A stretch of 64,000 nt of DNA from Bacteroidetes bacterium HLUCCA01 (GTDB taxonomy: Bacteria > Bacteroidota > Rhodothermia > Balneolales > HLUCCA01). The notes under the pieces are model-generated. The model saw nothing but the letters and a program-made list of their open reading frames with translations, had not been told where the DNA came from and searched no databases. Position numbers and translations under genes: made by a program. Shown piece after piece: positions 35,131 through 43,553 of the stretch. Position 1 is the stretch's first letter. Each line of letters opens with the position of its first letter. The stretch spans positions 712,180 to 776,179 of the forward strand of contig LIHN01000001.1 of the NCBI GenBank assembly GCA_001314545.1. The letters are read 5' to 3'.

Positions 35131-36864
35131 ATGAAACACTCCCGCAGAAATGCTACGGGGTCACTACCGCAAGCCATCGTCAGTTCACATTTACCTGTGA
35201 TACTGGCGGTGGCGTTTGTGGTTCTGGTGTCCTGCACCCCACGCCAGCCCGATGACATGCTGGCGCCTGTGGCCTCATGGAATGGCATCCAGGTAAGCGG
35301 TGAACATTTCGTACAGGAATACCAGCTTTTCGGAACCTACGCGCCCTTTACCGACCGTCCGGAGCTGCGCCAATACTATGCCGGGATCATGCTGGAACGC
35401 ATGCTCATTGCCGAGGCCGGTCGCCGGGCCGGACTGGATACCACCCGTGCGGTTCGACACGCCGTTCAGCGCCGCAGCGATATGACCGCCCGCCGCCACC
35501 TGTTCAACACCGAGGTTCGTCCCACCGTACCGGAACCCACTGAGGATGAACTTCGAACCGCGTTCCGCCGAAGCAATACCCGCATCCGCGCCCAGCAGAT
35601 TTTTGCCCCTACCCGTCAGGAAATCGACTCCCTGTACACCTTGTTGCAAAACGGGGCCGATTTCGACCGGCTGGCCGAGGAGAGCATGCAGCGGGCCGGT
35701 TCCGCGCAGGGAACCGCAGGCCACATGGGCTGGGTCACATTCAACCAGCTCGACGAAGCCCCTGAAAACGTGCTCTTTGCCACACAACGTCATCACATCG
35801 CCCCACCGGTTGCTTCCCTGCGGGGGTGGCATATTTTCCGCGTGTGGGACGTGGAAGAAACCGTGTTCATGGACGAATCCACCTTCAACAATCGTCGCGA
35901 CCGACTCCGCTTTGAGGTGTTCCAGCGCAGGTTCGATGAGGCTTCTGCCAGGTTCATACAACAGGAGATTTTCAGTGCCGGACTGGTCGTTGATATGCAG
36001 GTCCTCGGCTCCCTGTACGATGCCATACGGCCCAGTATGCCCAACCGCTCGCATCCGGAGGAAGTGATCCGGTTCAACAACGAGCTGAGCCTTTTGCAAC
36101 CGGAAATCGACGAAAATACCCCGGTAGCTGAAGTTGACGGGCAACCCTTCACCGTAGGTCAGTTTCTGTATCACATGCCCGATATTCCGGTCGACTGGAT
36201 TGCAACCGACTTCCGCCATGCCCTCGAAATCGCCATCCGTGATTCCATCCTGGCCCATCGGGCGCAGCGCGTACGACCAGACACCACCGCAGCTATGCGA
36301 CTCAACCGCAAGGTTGCCGAATATACCGCCCTGTATTACTCCACCCTGCAGCAGACCGTTGACACCCTGCAAACCGAACCCCTGGCTGAAAGGTATTACG
36401 AGGTGTGGAAAAACGAACAATTCGTTGATTATCAGACCACCAGCTATACCCTGTACACCTTTGCCGACAGCCTGACTGCGGTCCGGGCCCTTAGTGAATT
36501 TCAGCGCGGACAGGATTGGGAGCGTATGGTTGCTTCACTGCCGGATCAAAGCGTTTCCATCACCCAACACGAAGCCACGACCCTGGAAGAAACCGTGCTT
36601 CCGGTACATGCCCTGCCCGTAAGCCAGCCCGGCGAAGCCCCCCTGCTGAGTGGTCCCTACCAGCGGGCGAACTGGGCGGTTATACATGTGACCGACCGGC
36701 AAACGCACTGGATGCCCTTTGACCAGGTGCGCGATGACGTGCTGCATCTGCTTAGCGGCCGCAAAATACAGGTTGCCCACCGGGAACTGCTGCCCGGGGA
36801 TTTCACCACAGACGAGATTCTGCTGGATACCCTGCTGCTCGACCGCCTGCTGCCGTATTATTGA
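35131..36864 (+). CDS. PpiC-type peptidyl-prolyl isomerase lipoprotein (SurA-like)
   Basis: The 577-residue lipoprotein has the lipobox VLVSC with Cys35. A SurA-like N-terminal helical region follows, including GTYAPFTDRPELRQYYAGIMLERMLIAEAGRRAG. A rotamase segment at about 148-240 has IRAQQIFAPTRQEIDSLYTLL, then GADFDRLAEES and GHMGWVTFNQLDEAPENVLF. A second, more diverged PPIase-like half follows. These proteins fold or chaperone outer-membrane proteins in the periplasm. I chose the ATG at 35131, five bases after the GH38 stop; a frame extending back to 35017 would overlap GH38. Its place behind a glycosidase suggests either simple co-transcription or help in folding the locus's outer-membrane proteins. 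Confidence 0.85.
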   Translation: MKHSRRNATGSLPQAIVSSHLPVILAVAFVVLVSCTPRQPDDMLAPVASWNGIQVSGEHFVQEYQLFGTYAPFTDRPELRQYYAGIMLERMLIAEAGRRAGLDTTRAVRHAVQRRSDMTARRHLFNTEVRPTVPEPTEDELRTAFRRSNTRIRAQQIFAPTRQEIDSLYTLLQNGADFDRLAEESMQRAGSAQGTAGHMGWVTFNQLDEAPENVLFATQRHHIAPPVASLRGWHIFRVWDVEETVFMDESTFNNRRDRLRFEVFQRRFDEASARFIQQEIFSAGLVVDMQVLGSLYDAIRPSMPNRSHPEEVIRFNNELSLLQPEIDENTPVAEVDGQPFTVGQFLYHMPDIPVDWIATDFRHALEIAIRDSILAHRAQRVRPDTTAAMRLNRKVAEYTALYYSTLQQTVDTLQTEPLAERYYEVWKNEQFVDYQTTSYTLYTFADSLTAVRALSEFQRGQDWERMVASLPDQSVSITQHEATTLEETVLPVHALPVSQPGEAPLLSGPYQRANWAVIHVTDRQTHWMPFDQVRDDVLHLLSGRKIQVAHRELLPGDFTTDEILLDTLLLDRLLPYY

Positions 36865-36882
36865 ATCCGTGCATAGGAACGT

Positions 36883-37018
36883 CCACCACCATCCCGTACC
36901 GTATCCCCATTCAAGAATCCACCACAATCCCGCGCCGTACCCCCATTCAAGAATCCACCACCGCCCCGTACCGTATCCCCATTCAAAAACCGTCCACCAC
37001 CATCCGAAGCACCTCCCC
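36883..37018. repeat. 36-bp tandem repeat, three copies plus a partial fourth
   Basis: Copies begin at 36883, 36919, 36955 and 36993 with the unit starting CCACCACC and ending ATTCAAGAAT. The period is 36, 36 and 38 bases. The repeat fills nearly the whole gap between the PPIase stop and the DUF4434 start. It is in frame with DUF4434 and would read as HHxPxPYPHSRI units if translated. Confidence 0.85.
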
Positions 37019-37924
37019 ATGATCACAGGAACCTTCCTCGACGAAATCACCCACGACATCCCCGCCCAGAACTGGTCGGCCAAAGACTGGAGTGCCGACT
37101 TCGACGCCATGAAAGCCATCGGCATCGACACGGTCATCCTCATCCGTGCCGGGTATCGCAAGCAGGCCACCTTCAACTCCACCGTGCTGCAGAAAGCCAT
37201 GGGCATTTTCCCCGTGTACACCGATCTGGTAGACCTGTTCCTGACCGAAGCCGAGCGATGCGGGATGGACTTCTATTTCGGAACGTACGATTCGGGCAGG
37301 TACTGGGTCAACGGCCATTTTCAGCAGGAAAGCGATATCAACCGGGCCTTCTGCGATGAAGTCATTGAAAAATACGGTCATCGCAACGCCTTCAAAGGCT
37401 GGTACATCTCCCATGAAATCCACTCCTTCAACGATGGCATGATGCAGGTGTACGAGCAGCTCGCCTCCCACCTTCGCGGACTCAAGTCCGGTCCCATCCT
37501 CATCTCCCCGTACGTCAAAGGTTCCAAACAATTCGGCGACCAGGCCACCAGCCTGGAGCAGCATCGCCATGAGTGGGAGCAGGTCTTTGCCCGCATTCAG
37601 GGCCACGTTGACATCGTGGCGTTTCAGGATGGCCAGGTTGAATACGATGAACTCGAGGAATACCTGAATATCAACCAGGCGTTGGCGAAAAAATATGGAC
37701 TGACCACCTGGAGCAATGTAGAGTCCTTCGACCGGGACATGCCCTGGAACTTCCCTCCGATTAAATTCAAAAATCTGCGTTTCAAAATGGAGGCGGCGCA
37801 GCGCTCCGGAGTCGATAAGCTTATCACCTTTGAGTTTTCCCATTTTATGAGTCCGCACTCCATGTACCCCTCCGCCCATGGACTCTACCGGCAGTACCAG
37901 GCGTGGTTGTCCGGGGAGGAATGA
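37019..37924 (+). CDS. DUF4434 glycoside-hydrolase-like protein
   Basis: This 301-residue protein has TIM-barrel features of the DUF4434 family: GTFLDEITHDIPAQNWSAKDW at the start, IGIDTVILIRAGYR, CGMDFYFGTYDSGRYW, KGWYISHEIHSFNDGM and GPILISPYVKG. Near the end comes VDIVAFQDGQVEYDELEEY with acidic residues in the barrel. The family is placed with glycosidases by fold, but the reaction is not well defined. No signal peptide is seen, so it is predicted cytoplasmic. I start it at the ATG at 37019, which begins the conserved domain. An in-frame GTG at 36869 would add about 50 residues made of the His/Pro repeat and cannot be excluded. Confidence 0.82.
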   Translation: MITGTFLDEITHDIPAQNWSAKDWSADFDAMKAIGIDTVILIRAGYRKQATFNSTVLQKAMGIFPVYTDLVDLFLTEAERCGMDFYFGTYDSGRYWVNGHFQQESDINRAFCDEVIEKYGHRNAFKGWYISHEIHSFNDGMMQVYEQLASHLRGLKSGPILISPYVKGSKQFGDQATSLEQHRHEWEQVFARIQGHVDIVAFQDGQVEYDELEEYLNINQALAKKYGLTTWSNVESFDRDMPWNFPPIKFKNLRFKMEAAQRSGVDKLITFEFSHFMSPHSMYPSAHGLYRQYQAWLSGEE

Positions 37925-38300
37925 GGGTAAAGAAACAGCGCCTTCACATGGATACCCTGACAGGATTTACAGGTGTATTCATCGACAATCAGATTGCATA
38001 AATCATCCACGTGGAAGTAAAATACAGCGATTCTGAATCGAACTCCGGCGGTGAACTTTATTTCCTGTATATACGACGTGAGCCATCAGGGTTACATACT
38101 GTCCCACAGTAATTTATCGATAGCTTTTAGTCTGGATTTTTTGTACCTATCAGATACAGGAGGCGTGAAGCCGTTTCCTAAAAATCCGACTCCACTGCCC
38201 CGTGTGCATACGGGAGCAATCCGACCAGCCGGCCGAATATGCTCCTGCAAGGTGTGTGCTCCTTGCTTCACTATGTATTTCGAAAAAAGTGGTGGAAATT
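37925..38300 (+). promoter_or_regulatory. Long leader before the 819-residue secreted protein gene
   Basis: This 376-base gap has no convincing coding sequence. Its last 150 bases contain several hairpins. AGGAGGC pairs with GCCGTTTCCT at 38158-38179 with a small bulge. CCCGT pairs with ACGGG at 38199-38214. GGAGCA at 38213-38218 can pair with either of two TGCTCC copies at 38240-38245 and 38257-38262. Mutually exclusive pairing would fit a structured 5' leader, but no known riboswitch consensus is recognised. Confidence 0.35.
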
Positions 38301-40760
38301 ATGAAAAAAAGCTTATCTGTGCCCCTACAGGGCTTGCATCGTATCCTGATGCTGCTCATCCTGAGCCTTTTCCTGACCAGCTTCGCCCGCGGTCAACACG
38401 TAGCAAGTTTCGCCGCCAGTCCCCCGCAAATTACCGGTGATGTACCAAACATGGACGTTACAGATGCCCTGGCCCTGGCCGCGGTTATAGCCGCAGACAG
38501 TCTGCCGGGTTCCAGCCTGTTTCAGCTTTGGGGCGAAGAAGACTTCTACGCGGAAGACGGTCAGACTCCGCCTGCCCTTTGGCCGGCTCCCTCCGGCGAG
38601 GCCTCGTCATGGAGTTTTGTTTACATCGCCGAAAATCTCACTGATATCTTCATTGTGACCATTGTTTCCGGGGGAGACCCGCACCTGGAGCGATTTAGCA
38701 TTGACGACATCCCCGAAGACGAGCGCCCGCCGGTGGACCTGAGTACGCTGGCCATGGTCCCGACCGAATTTGTGAATCCCACGCAGGCGCTTGCCACCTC
38801 CATTGACAACGGCCTGAGCCAGTACGTTGAACTGGCCCGACAGAACAGCGATTACTACGCGTCCTATACCCTGAGTTCGTTCTGGTTCTTATATCAGGAT
38901 ATCACCACCGCCGAGAGCAATCCTTTCTGGGAAATTCAGATTGACTACGGCAACTGGAATGAGCAGGAACGGCGATACGAGTACACTGAAGCCATAGGAC
39001 TGGTTGACGCTGTGACCGGTACCTTCCTGGGGCTGTATGTGGAGGAAGGCTTTGACGAACCCGATCCATTCGAGCTGGTTTCACGTAGTCCTGCAGACGG
39101 AACGACAGGCTTAAATCCCGTAAGTACGATATCCTTCGGGTTCAACCAGTCGGTCTTCTTCCCAAGTTTCGATTACATGCAAGGCCAGCCAGGTCCGTTC
39201 TACAGCTTTTTCCCGAAAGACTCCATCGCCGTTGATGCCGTTACCTTAAGCGAAGACCAGCTCACGGTGAGTTATGAGGCCATACATACCCCGGACACTG
39301 ATTTTCTGTGGATTCTGATTGCCCCGGGAAGCTCCTCTGGCAGTCTGCTCACCCAGCCCGAAGTGCTGCACTATTCCACGGCGCAAACCATGGCGTCAGC
39401 AACCGTATCGGGTACCCTTGACCTGCTGAATACCCCCGAGGGCTACTACAAAACACCCGGAGGTGGTACAGAAACCATCTTCGGCTTCAACAAAGCCACG
39501 CTGCCGGTAACCCAAAGCGATTTCGGAGCGGAACCCTACGCCCAGACCATCGTGGCGCTGATTGCGCCGCCGTATAATTTTGATGAATTCTACGGGTCCA
39601 TCAACGAACTGAATCTGCGCTATGCAACCGTGGCCGACCCGGTAACCGGAGCCTACACCATACCCCACGCCGCTGACGGTGAATACTACGTTGGTGCGGT
39701 CAAATACAGCACAGAATTCGGTTTTCCCTACGTCAAGGCGGCAGGATTTCTGGAACGTGACGGGGAACCGGCTACGATATCCATCGAAGGAGGGAGTCTG
39801 TCTGACATAGACTTCACCGTACGCGGCTACTTCCCCGAACTGGTCTCCCGGGTAGACGCACAACACGCCGCCGGCGTAGCGCAGGTCTATCAGACTACTG
39901 AAATGCCCGATACGCGCCTGTTAGCCCTGGGCACCTTTGAATACAAGCCCTATGACCCCTATCTGAAATCGGGTACGGATTCGCCGGCAACCTCCGCCGA
40001 ATTCCCGGCCGGAACCGCTGAAGACTGGTGGTTCGCCTACTTCGATGAGACAGCAGAGACTATGCACATGCTCACCGTTTTTGACGATCGTGTGACCGGT
40101 CATGATATCATGCCGGTAGCCGATATCCCTGCCGAAGACCTGCCGCCGGTGCCTGTGGGTGAACTTCGTACCATTCCCCAAACCTACATTAATTCAACCG
40201 ATGCCATTCAGGCCATTCGCAATCACGGTCTGGATGACTTTCTGGCAACCCTGCCCGCTGACGCCAGTATGGAAGTTGAATATGAAATGGGCGACCTGTG
40301 GTCGGAGTATCCGGAGCATACCTCCGCTGAAACCGGTCACTTCTGGGTGATAGATATCTATGCATTCTGGTGGAAGGAATTCGGCGATGATATCGTCAAC
40401 TACGATTATTACGGACAGTACCTGGTGCATGCGGAAACCGGCGAAGTAATCACCGAAATTGTGGAAACCAGTACCAACGAACTACAGGAACTGCCGCAGA
40501 CCGCCTCCCTTGACCAGAACTATCCCAATCCCTTCAATCCGCACACCCAGATACGCTTCAACCTGCCCGCATCGGGCGAGGTGTCCCTGAACGTATTTGA
40601 TGTCACCGGCCGACGGATTGCTACCCTGGTTGACGCACAGCTCCCCGCCGGTACCCATACCGTGCGCCTGGACGGAAACGGGCTTTCAAGCGGGGTGTAT
40701 ATTTATCAATTGGTAACGCAAGAACGCTCCCTGTCACGAAAAATGACCCTGATTAAATAA
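38301..40760 (+). CDS. Secreted protein with duplicated N/C module, Ig-like domain and T9SS sorting domain
   Basis: This 819-residue exported protein of unknown function has a signal peptide near residues 1-30 (LLILSLFLTSFARGQ). An N-terminal module, with SSWSFVYIAENLTDIFIVTIV, IDDIPEDERPPVDLSTLAMVP and FVNPTQALATSIDNGL, recurs after residue 560 as EDWWFAYFDETAETMHMLTV, VADIPAEDLPPVPVGELRTIP and YINSTDAIQAIRNHGL. Between them lies a Big_5-like segment (VSRSPADGTTGLNPVSTISFGF). The end is a sorting domain (NYPNPFNPHTQIRFNLPAS to KMTLIK). I chose the ATG at 38301 for the signal peptide. No enzyme motif is visible; a binding or structural surface role is more likely. Confidence 0.78.
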   Translation: MKKSLSVPLQGLHRILMLLILSLFLTSFARGQHVASFAASPPQITGDVPNMDVTDALALAAVIAADSLPGSSLFQLWGEEDFYAEDGQTPPALWPAPSGEASSWSFVYIAENLTDIFIVTIVSGGDPHLERFSIDDIPEDERPPVDLSTLAMVPTEFVNPTQALATSIDNGLSQYVELARQNSDYYASYTLSSFWFLYQDITTAESNPFWEIQIDYGNWNEQERRYEYTEAIGLVDAVTGTFLGLYVEEGFDEPDPFELVSRSPADGTTGLNPVSTISFGFNQSVFFPSFDYMQGQPGPFYSFFPKDSIAVDAVTLSEDQLTVSYEAIHTPDTDFLWILIAPGSSSGSLLTQPEVLHYSTAQTMASATVSGTLDLLNTPEGYYKTPGGGTETIFGFNKATLPVTQSDFGAEPYAQTIVALIAPPYNFDEFYGSINELNLRYATVADPVTGAYTIPHAADGEYYVGAVKYSTEFGFPYVKAAGFLERDGEPATISIEGGSLSDIDFTVRGYFPELVSRVDAQHAAGVAQVYQTTEMPDTRLLALGTFEYKPYDPYLKSGTDSPATSAEFPAGTAEDWWFAYFDETAETMHMLTVFDDRVTGHDIMPVADIPAEDLPPVPVGELRTIPQTYINSTDAIQAIRNHGLDDFLATLPADASMEVEYEMGDLWSEYPEHTSAETGHFWVIDIYAFWWKEFGDDIVNYDYYGQYLVHAETGEVITEIVETSTNELQELPQTASLDQNYPNPFNPHTQIRFNLPASGEVSLNVFDVTGRRIATLVDAQLPAGTHTVRLDGNGLSSGVYIYQLVTQERSLSRKMTLIK

Positions 40761-40800
40761 TCCGGAACAAGCACAGGCCGTGATTTGATGAGGCGTCTAC

Positions 40801-40855
40801 CCCCGGTCGCCATGCAACCCTCCCTAAGAATTGGTTGTGTGGCGACTTTCCGGGG
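40801..40855. other. Long imperfect inverted repeat (hairpin)
   Basis: The arm at 40801-40819 (CCCCGGTCGCCATGCAACC) pairs with 40833-40855 through GGTTG, GGCGAC and CCGGGG with small interruptions and a 13-base loop. It lies 40 bases after the stop of the secreted-protein gene. No U-tract follows, so it may be a processing or stability hairpin, or a weak terminator. Confidence 0.5.
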
Positions 40856-40995
40856 CGTCTTAGATGCAAAAAGCAGCATCGAATCCATACCGTTTGAATG
40901 AAAATCAGCCGGGATTCCATAACTTTGCTGCATCATCCAACCGGAGCAGCTGCCTGAGGCGCACCTGCCCTTTTTAGTTTATCCCTGACCCTACC

Positions 40996-42168
40996 ATGTC
41001 ACTGCAACCCCTGATCCGCGTTTATCGCAACGAACTTCTCGAAAATGTCATCCCTTTCTGGGAAAAACACTCCGTTGACACCCGCAACGGCGGATTCTGG
41101 AACTGTCTGGACCGCGACGGCAGTCGGTATGACACCCGAAAATACATGTGGCTGAACGGTCGGCAGACCTGGATGTTCAGCAAACTCTACCGAACCGTGG
41201 AAGCCCGGCCGGCATGGCTGGATATTGCCCGGAACGGGGCGGATTTTCTGCTCGAAAAAGCCCGGAACGCAGACAATCGGGTGTATTTCAGCATGACCGA
41301 AGACGGAAAACCGGTGCAGTTACAGCGCAAAATTTTCTCCGAATGTTTCTGGATTATGGCCCTGGCCGAGTTCGCCCGTGCCAGCGGGGAAGAACGCTAC
41401 CTGAAGGAGGCCAAAGCCATGCTGGAACGGGTGTGGGACTGGAGCAGCGATCTCACCAAGGTGGGCAGACCCTCTTACAGCGGGGAAACTCCGGCACAGT
41501 CGCTGGCCATCCCCATGATTCTGCTGAACCTCATCGAGGAAGTAGCCGGAGACGACCGGGATGCCTATCGCGTTGAAGTTGAGGAATGTATCCGGCGCAT
41601 GCTCCTGCACGTGCATGAAGACACCCAAACCGTCTTTGAAATCGTCACCCCTGACGGACAGCCCATCCATTCGGCCGAAGGTCGGGTGCTGAATCCGGGT
41701 CATGCCATCGAGGCCGGCTGGTTTCTGCAGCACTGGGCAACCCATCTGAATCGTCCGGATCTCAGTCAAACCGCAGTGAATATGGTGCGATGGAGCTATC
41801 GTCGCGGATGGGACCCTGAATATGGGGGCATCTTCTACTTCCTGGACAGCGAAGGATACAGTCCGGTGCAGCTGGAATGGGATATGAAACTGTGGTGGCC
41901 GCACTGCGAAGCGCTCTACGCCCACCTGCTCAACTACAGCATAACCGGTGACCAATCGGATCTGGACGATTTCATGCAGGTACATGAGTACAGTTTCCGG
42001 CATTTCAGCGACCCCGAATATGGCGAATGGTTCGGGTATCTGAACCGGCGCGGCGAGGTCACCCATCGCTTCAAGGGCGGACCGTACAAAGGCTGTTTCC
42101 ACGTGCCCCGGGCGCTGCTGCTGGTATGGAAAAAACTGGAAACGATGCATACACCGACGTCGGTTTGA
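40996..42168 (+). CDS. AGE-family sugar epimerase/isomerase (N-acylglucosamine 2-epimerase family)
   Basis: This 390-residue (alpha/alpha)6-barrel enzyme epimerises at C2 or isomerises sugars. Family features are FWEKHSVDTRNGGFWNCLDRDG, MWLNGRQTWMFSKLY, KIFSECFWIMALAEFARASG, LNPGHAIEAGWFL, WDMKLWWPHCEALYAHLL and the terminal GCFHVPRALL; the histidines of the last three motifs are the expected catalytic ones. No signal peptide is present, so it is cytoplasmic. The closest type appears to be the renin-binding-protein/GlcNAc 2-epimerase branch (GlcNAc/ManNAc). Mannose isomerase and cellobiose 2-epimerase share this fold and cannot be excluded. Next to GH38 it would feed released mannose or ManNAc into central metabolism. 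Confidence 0.87.
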   Translation: MSLQPLIRVYRNELLENVIPFWEKHSVDTRNGGFWNCLDRDGSRYDTRKYMWLNGRQTWMFSKLYRTVEARPAWLDIARNGADFLLEKARNADNRVYFSMTEDGKPVQLQRKIFSECFWIMALAEFARASGEERYLKEAKAMLERVWDWSSDLTKVGRPSYSGETPAQSLAIPMILLNLIEEVAGDDRDAYRVEVEECIRRMLLHVHEDTQTVFEIVTPDGQPIHSAEGRVLNPGHAIEAGWFLQHWATHLNRPDLSQTAVNMVRWSYRRGWDPEYGGIFYFLDSEGYSPVQLEWDMKLWWPHCEALYAHLLNYSITGDQSDLDDFMQVHEYSFRHFSDPEYGEWFGYLNRRGEVTHRFKGGPYKGCFHVPRALLLVWKKLETMHTPTSV

Positions 42169-42354
42169 CCAATCCGTCGCAGCGGATCCGACCCTGATCC
42201 AGTCCCGCGCGCAGTCATCCGCCCGCCTGCTGACTGACACCGGAGCATGGGCATCGGTAAGCAGCTTCCGCAGATCGGAAGAAAAAGGGAATAACGGGCC
42301 CGCAGCACCCGCAGCGCCAGAATTTACATTGCATCGCATTTGAAACGTCCGTAA

Positions 42355-42382
42355 GTTTATAGACAACCACTTGACTATACAA
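42355..42382 (+). promoter_or_regulatory. Paired GntR operator sites in front of the GntR/UTRA gene
   Basis: GTTTATAGACAA (42355-42366) and TTGACTATACAA (42371-42382) are two diverged copies of the 12-base motif found exactly before glpD and glpK, in opposite orientation. They end four bases before the ATG, so binding would block initiation; this is the usual layout for autorepression. Confidence 0.65.
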
Positions 42383-42386
42383 TCGC

Positions 42387-43181
42387 ATGAACATTCAAAC
42401 GGCGCTAATTCCCAAATACTACCAGATTTACGAAGACCTGCTGGCCATGATCCGACAAGGCGAATTCAGCGAGGGCGACCGTTTTCCCAGTGACACCGAG
42501 CTTGTAGGAACGTTTAAGGTAAGCCGGGGGACGATCCGGGAGGCGGTCAAGTTACTCATTCAACAGGGCTTCCTGGTGCGGGAACAAGGAAAAGGCACCT
42601 TCGTCACCTATCAAAAGATTACGCAGGACTCCGACAAACTGGTCGGTTTCACGGAAGTCATGTCGCAACACGGGCTCAAGCCCTCTGCACGCATCATCGA
42701 GAAGAAAATCGTAGATCCGGCCCCCTATATCGCCAACATCATGAATCTTGGAAAAAGCGAGAAAGTGGTTCGTGTAATCCGGGTACGCTATGGCGACAAA
42801 GAACCGTTGATTATTGAGCGCTCGTTCTTCCGGTACAACCTGTTCCGGCCCATCATTGACATGGACCTGGAAACCAACTCTATCTTTGAACTGCTTTACC
42901 GTCACACTACCACCCGACTGGGGTACGCCATGCAACGCATCGAAGCCATCGCCGCCGGTCAGTCTGAACACAAGCTGCTGAATGTAGAACTGGGCACCCC
43001 GCTGCTGCTCATGAAACGTTTCATCCAGGCTAAAGACGGCAGTTATTTTCAGTATTCGGAGGATGTCTACCGCAGCGACCGCATTACCTTCACAACCAAA
43101 ACCATGCCCTACGAAGATCACCACGACTCCCACGGGCTCCCTCTGGACCTGATGAAAAACGATCCCGCCTATAGCAGCTGA
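42387..43181 (+). CDS. GntR-family (HutC/UTRA) transcriptional regulator, probable glycerol regulator
   Basis: This 264-residue repressor has a GntR winged helix at about 8-75 (YYQIYEDLLAMIRQGEFSEGDRFPS, GTFKVSRGTIREAVKLLI and EQGKGTFVTY). A UTRA effector domain spans about 85-240 (KLVGFTEVMSQHGLKPSARIIEKKI, VRVIRVRYGDKEPLIIERSFFR, RIEAIAAGQSEHKLL and PLLLMKRFIQAKDG). UTRA regulators bind small effectors, often sugar phosphates. The 12-base motif before this gene, glpD (43474) and glpK (47677) points to control of glycerol use, with glycerol 3-phosphate or a related compound as possible effector (inference). Palindromes of the TGGTCTAGACCA type bound by NagR/DasR are similar in form. Confidence 0.9.
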   Translation: MNIQTALIPKYYQIYEDLLAMIRQGEFSEGDRFPSDTELVGTFKVSRGTIREAVKLLIQQGFLVREQGKGTFVTYQKITQDSDKLVGFTEVMSQHGLKPSARIIEKKIVDPAPYIANIMNLGKSEKVVRVIRVRYGDKEPLIIERSFFRYNLFRPIIDMDLETNSIFELLYRHTTTRLGYAMQRIEAIAAGQSEHKLLNVELGTPLLLMKRFIQAKDGSYFQYSEDVYRSDRITFTTKTMPYEDHHDSHGLPLDLMKNDPAYSS

Positions 43182-43228
43182 GCAGCGGCTCCGGGGGGAA
43201 GCACCCTCCGCTCACACTTGCCCCCCCT

Positions 43229-43409
43229 ACCCCGAGGGAATCATGCAAGAAGCCCGGTCGTGGCAACAAGGTTGAACGCGCGCGCCTTGCCCTTGCGGGA
43301 ACCGTCCAGAAATCATACGTGGCAACGAGGTTCAACACGCATACCTCACCCCGAGGGAATCATAATAGAAGCCCGGTCGTGGCAACCAGGTTGAACGCGC
43401 ATACCCCCG
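43229..43409. repeat. Dispersed direct repeats of about 60 bp
   Basis: Copy 1 (43229-43290) and copy 3 (43349-43409) share CCCCGAGGGAATCAT, AGAAGCCCGGTCGTGGCAAC and AGGTTGAACGCGC. A shorter middle copy (43319-43346) has CGTGGCAACGAGGTTCAACACGC. The repeats lie just upstream of the glpD regulatory sites and are non-coding. Confidence 0.8.
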
Positions 43410-43443
43410 TCCCCATAATTTTTTCAGATTTTAGTTGACTTAT

Positions 43444-43457
43444 TGGAAGCGGTTTCA
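43444..43457. promoter_or_regulatory. cre-like site TGGAAGCGGTTTCA before glpD
   Basis: This 14-base sequence fits the LacI/CcpA-type consensus TGnAAnCGnnnnCA. Its reverse complement resembles the site at 47690-47706 before glpK, which keeps the same half-sites with two extra bases. Confidence 0.5.
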
Positions 43458-43473
43458 CATATTGGTAATGAAC

Positions 43474-43485
43474 TTGTATAGACAA
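43474..43485. promoter_or_regulatory. GntR operator TTGTATAGACAA before glpD
   Basis: This is the exact reverse complement of the site before glpK and matches those before the GntR gene in 10-11 of 12 bases. It has the TTGT...ACAA dyad typical of GntR/UTRA operators and lies about 70 bases before the glpD ATG. Confidence 0.7.
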
Positions 43486-43553
43486 CCGAACAATCAAAGC
43501 TTACAGCCCGGCCCGTTTCGTCAAGGAAGAGCCCGAATTATCACCTCAAATAC

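Larger units (their letters stand above)
43182..43553 (+). promoter_or_regulatory. glpD upstream region with repeats and operators
   Basis: The 372-base gap has a GC-rich half holding the direct repeats at 43229-43409 and an AT-rich half from about 43415. The second half carries a cre-like site (43444-43457) and a GntR-type operator (43474-43485) before glpD. The promoter must lie near these sites; a precise -35/-10 is not assigned. Confidence 0.6.

Noticed and set aside
36883-37018. Repeats considered as a CRISPR array
   Set aside because: Units are directly adjacent with no unique spacers, and no cas genes are present.
38150-38300. Cobalamin or c-di-GMP riboswitch before the 819-residue protein gene
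   Set aside because: The conserved boxes of those classes (for example GCCACTG for cobalamin) were not found, so only an unnamed structured leader is reported.
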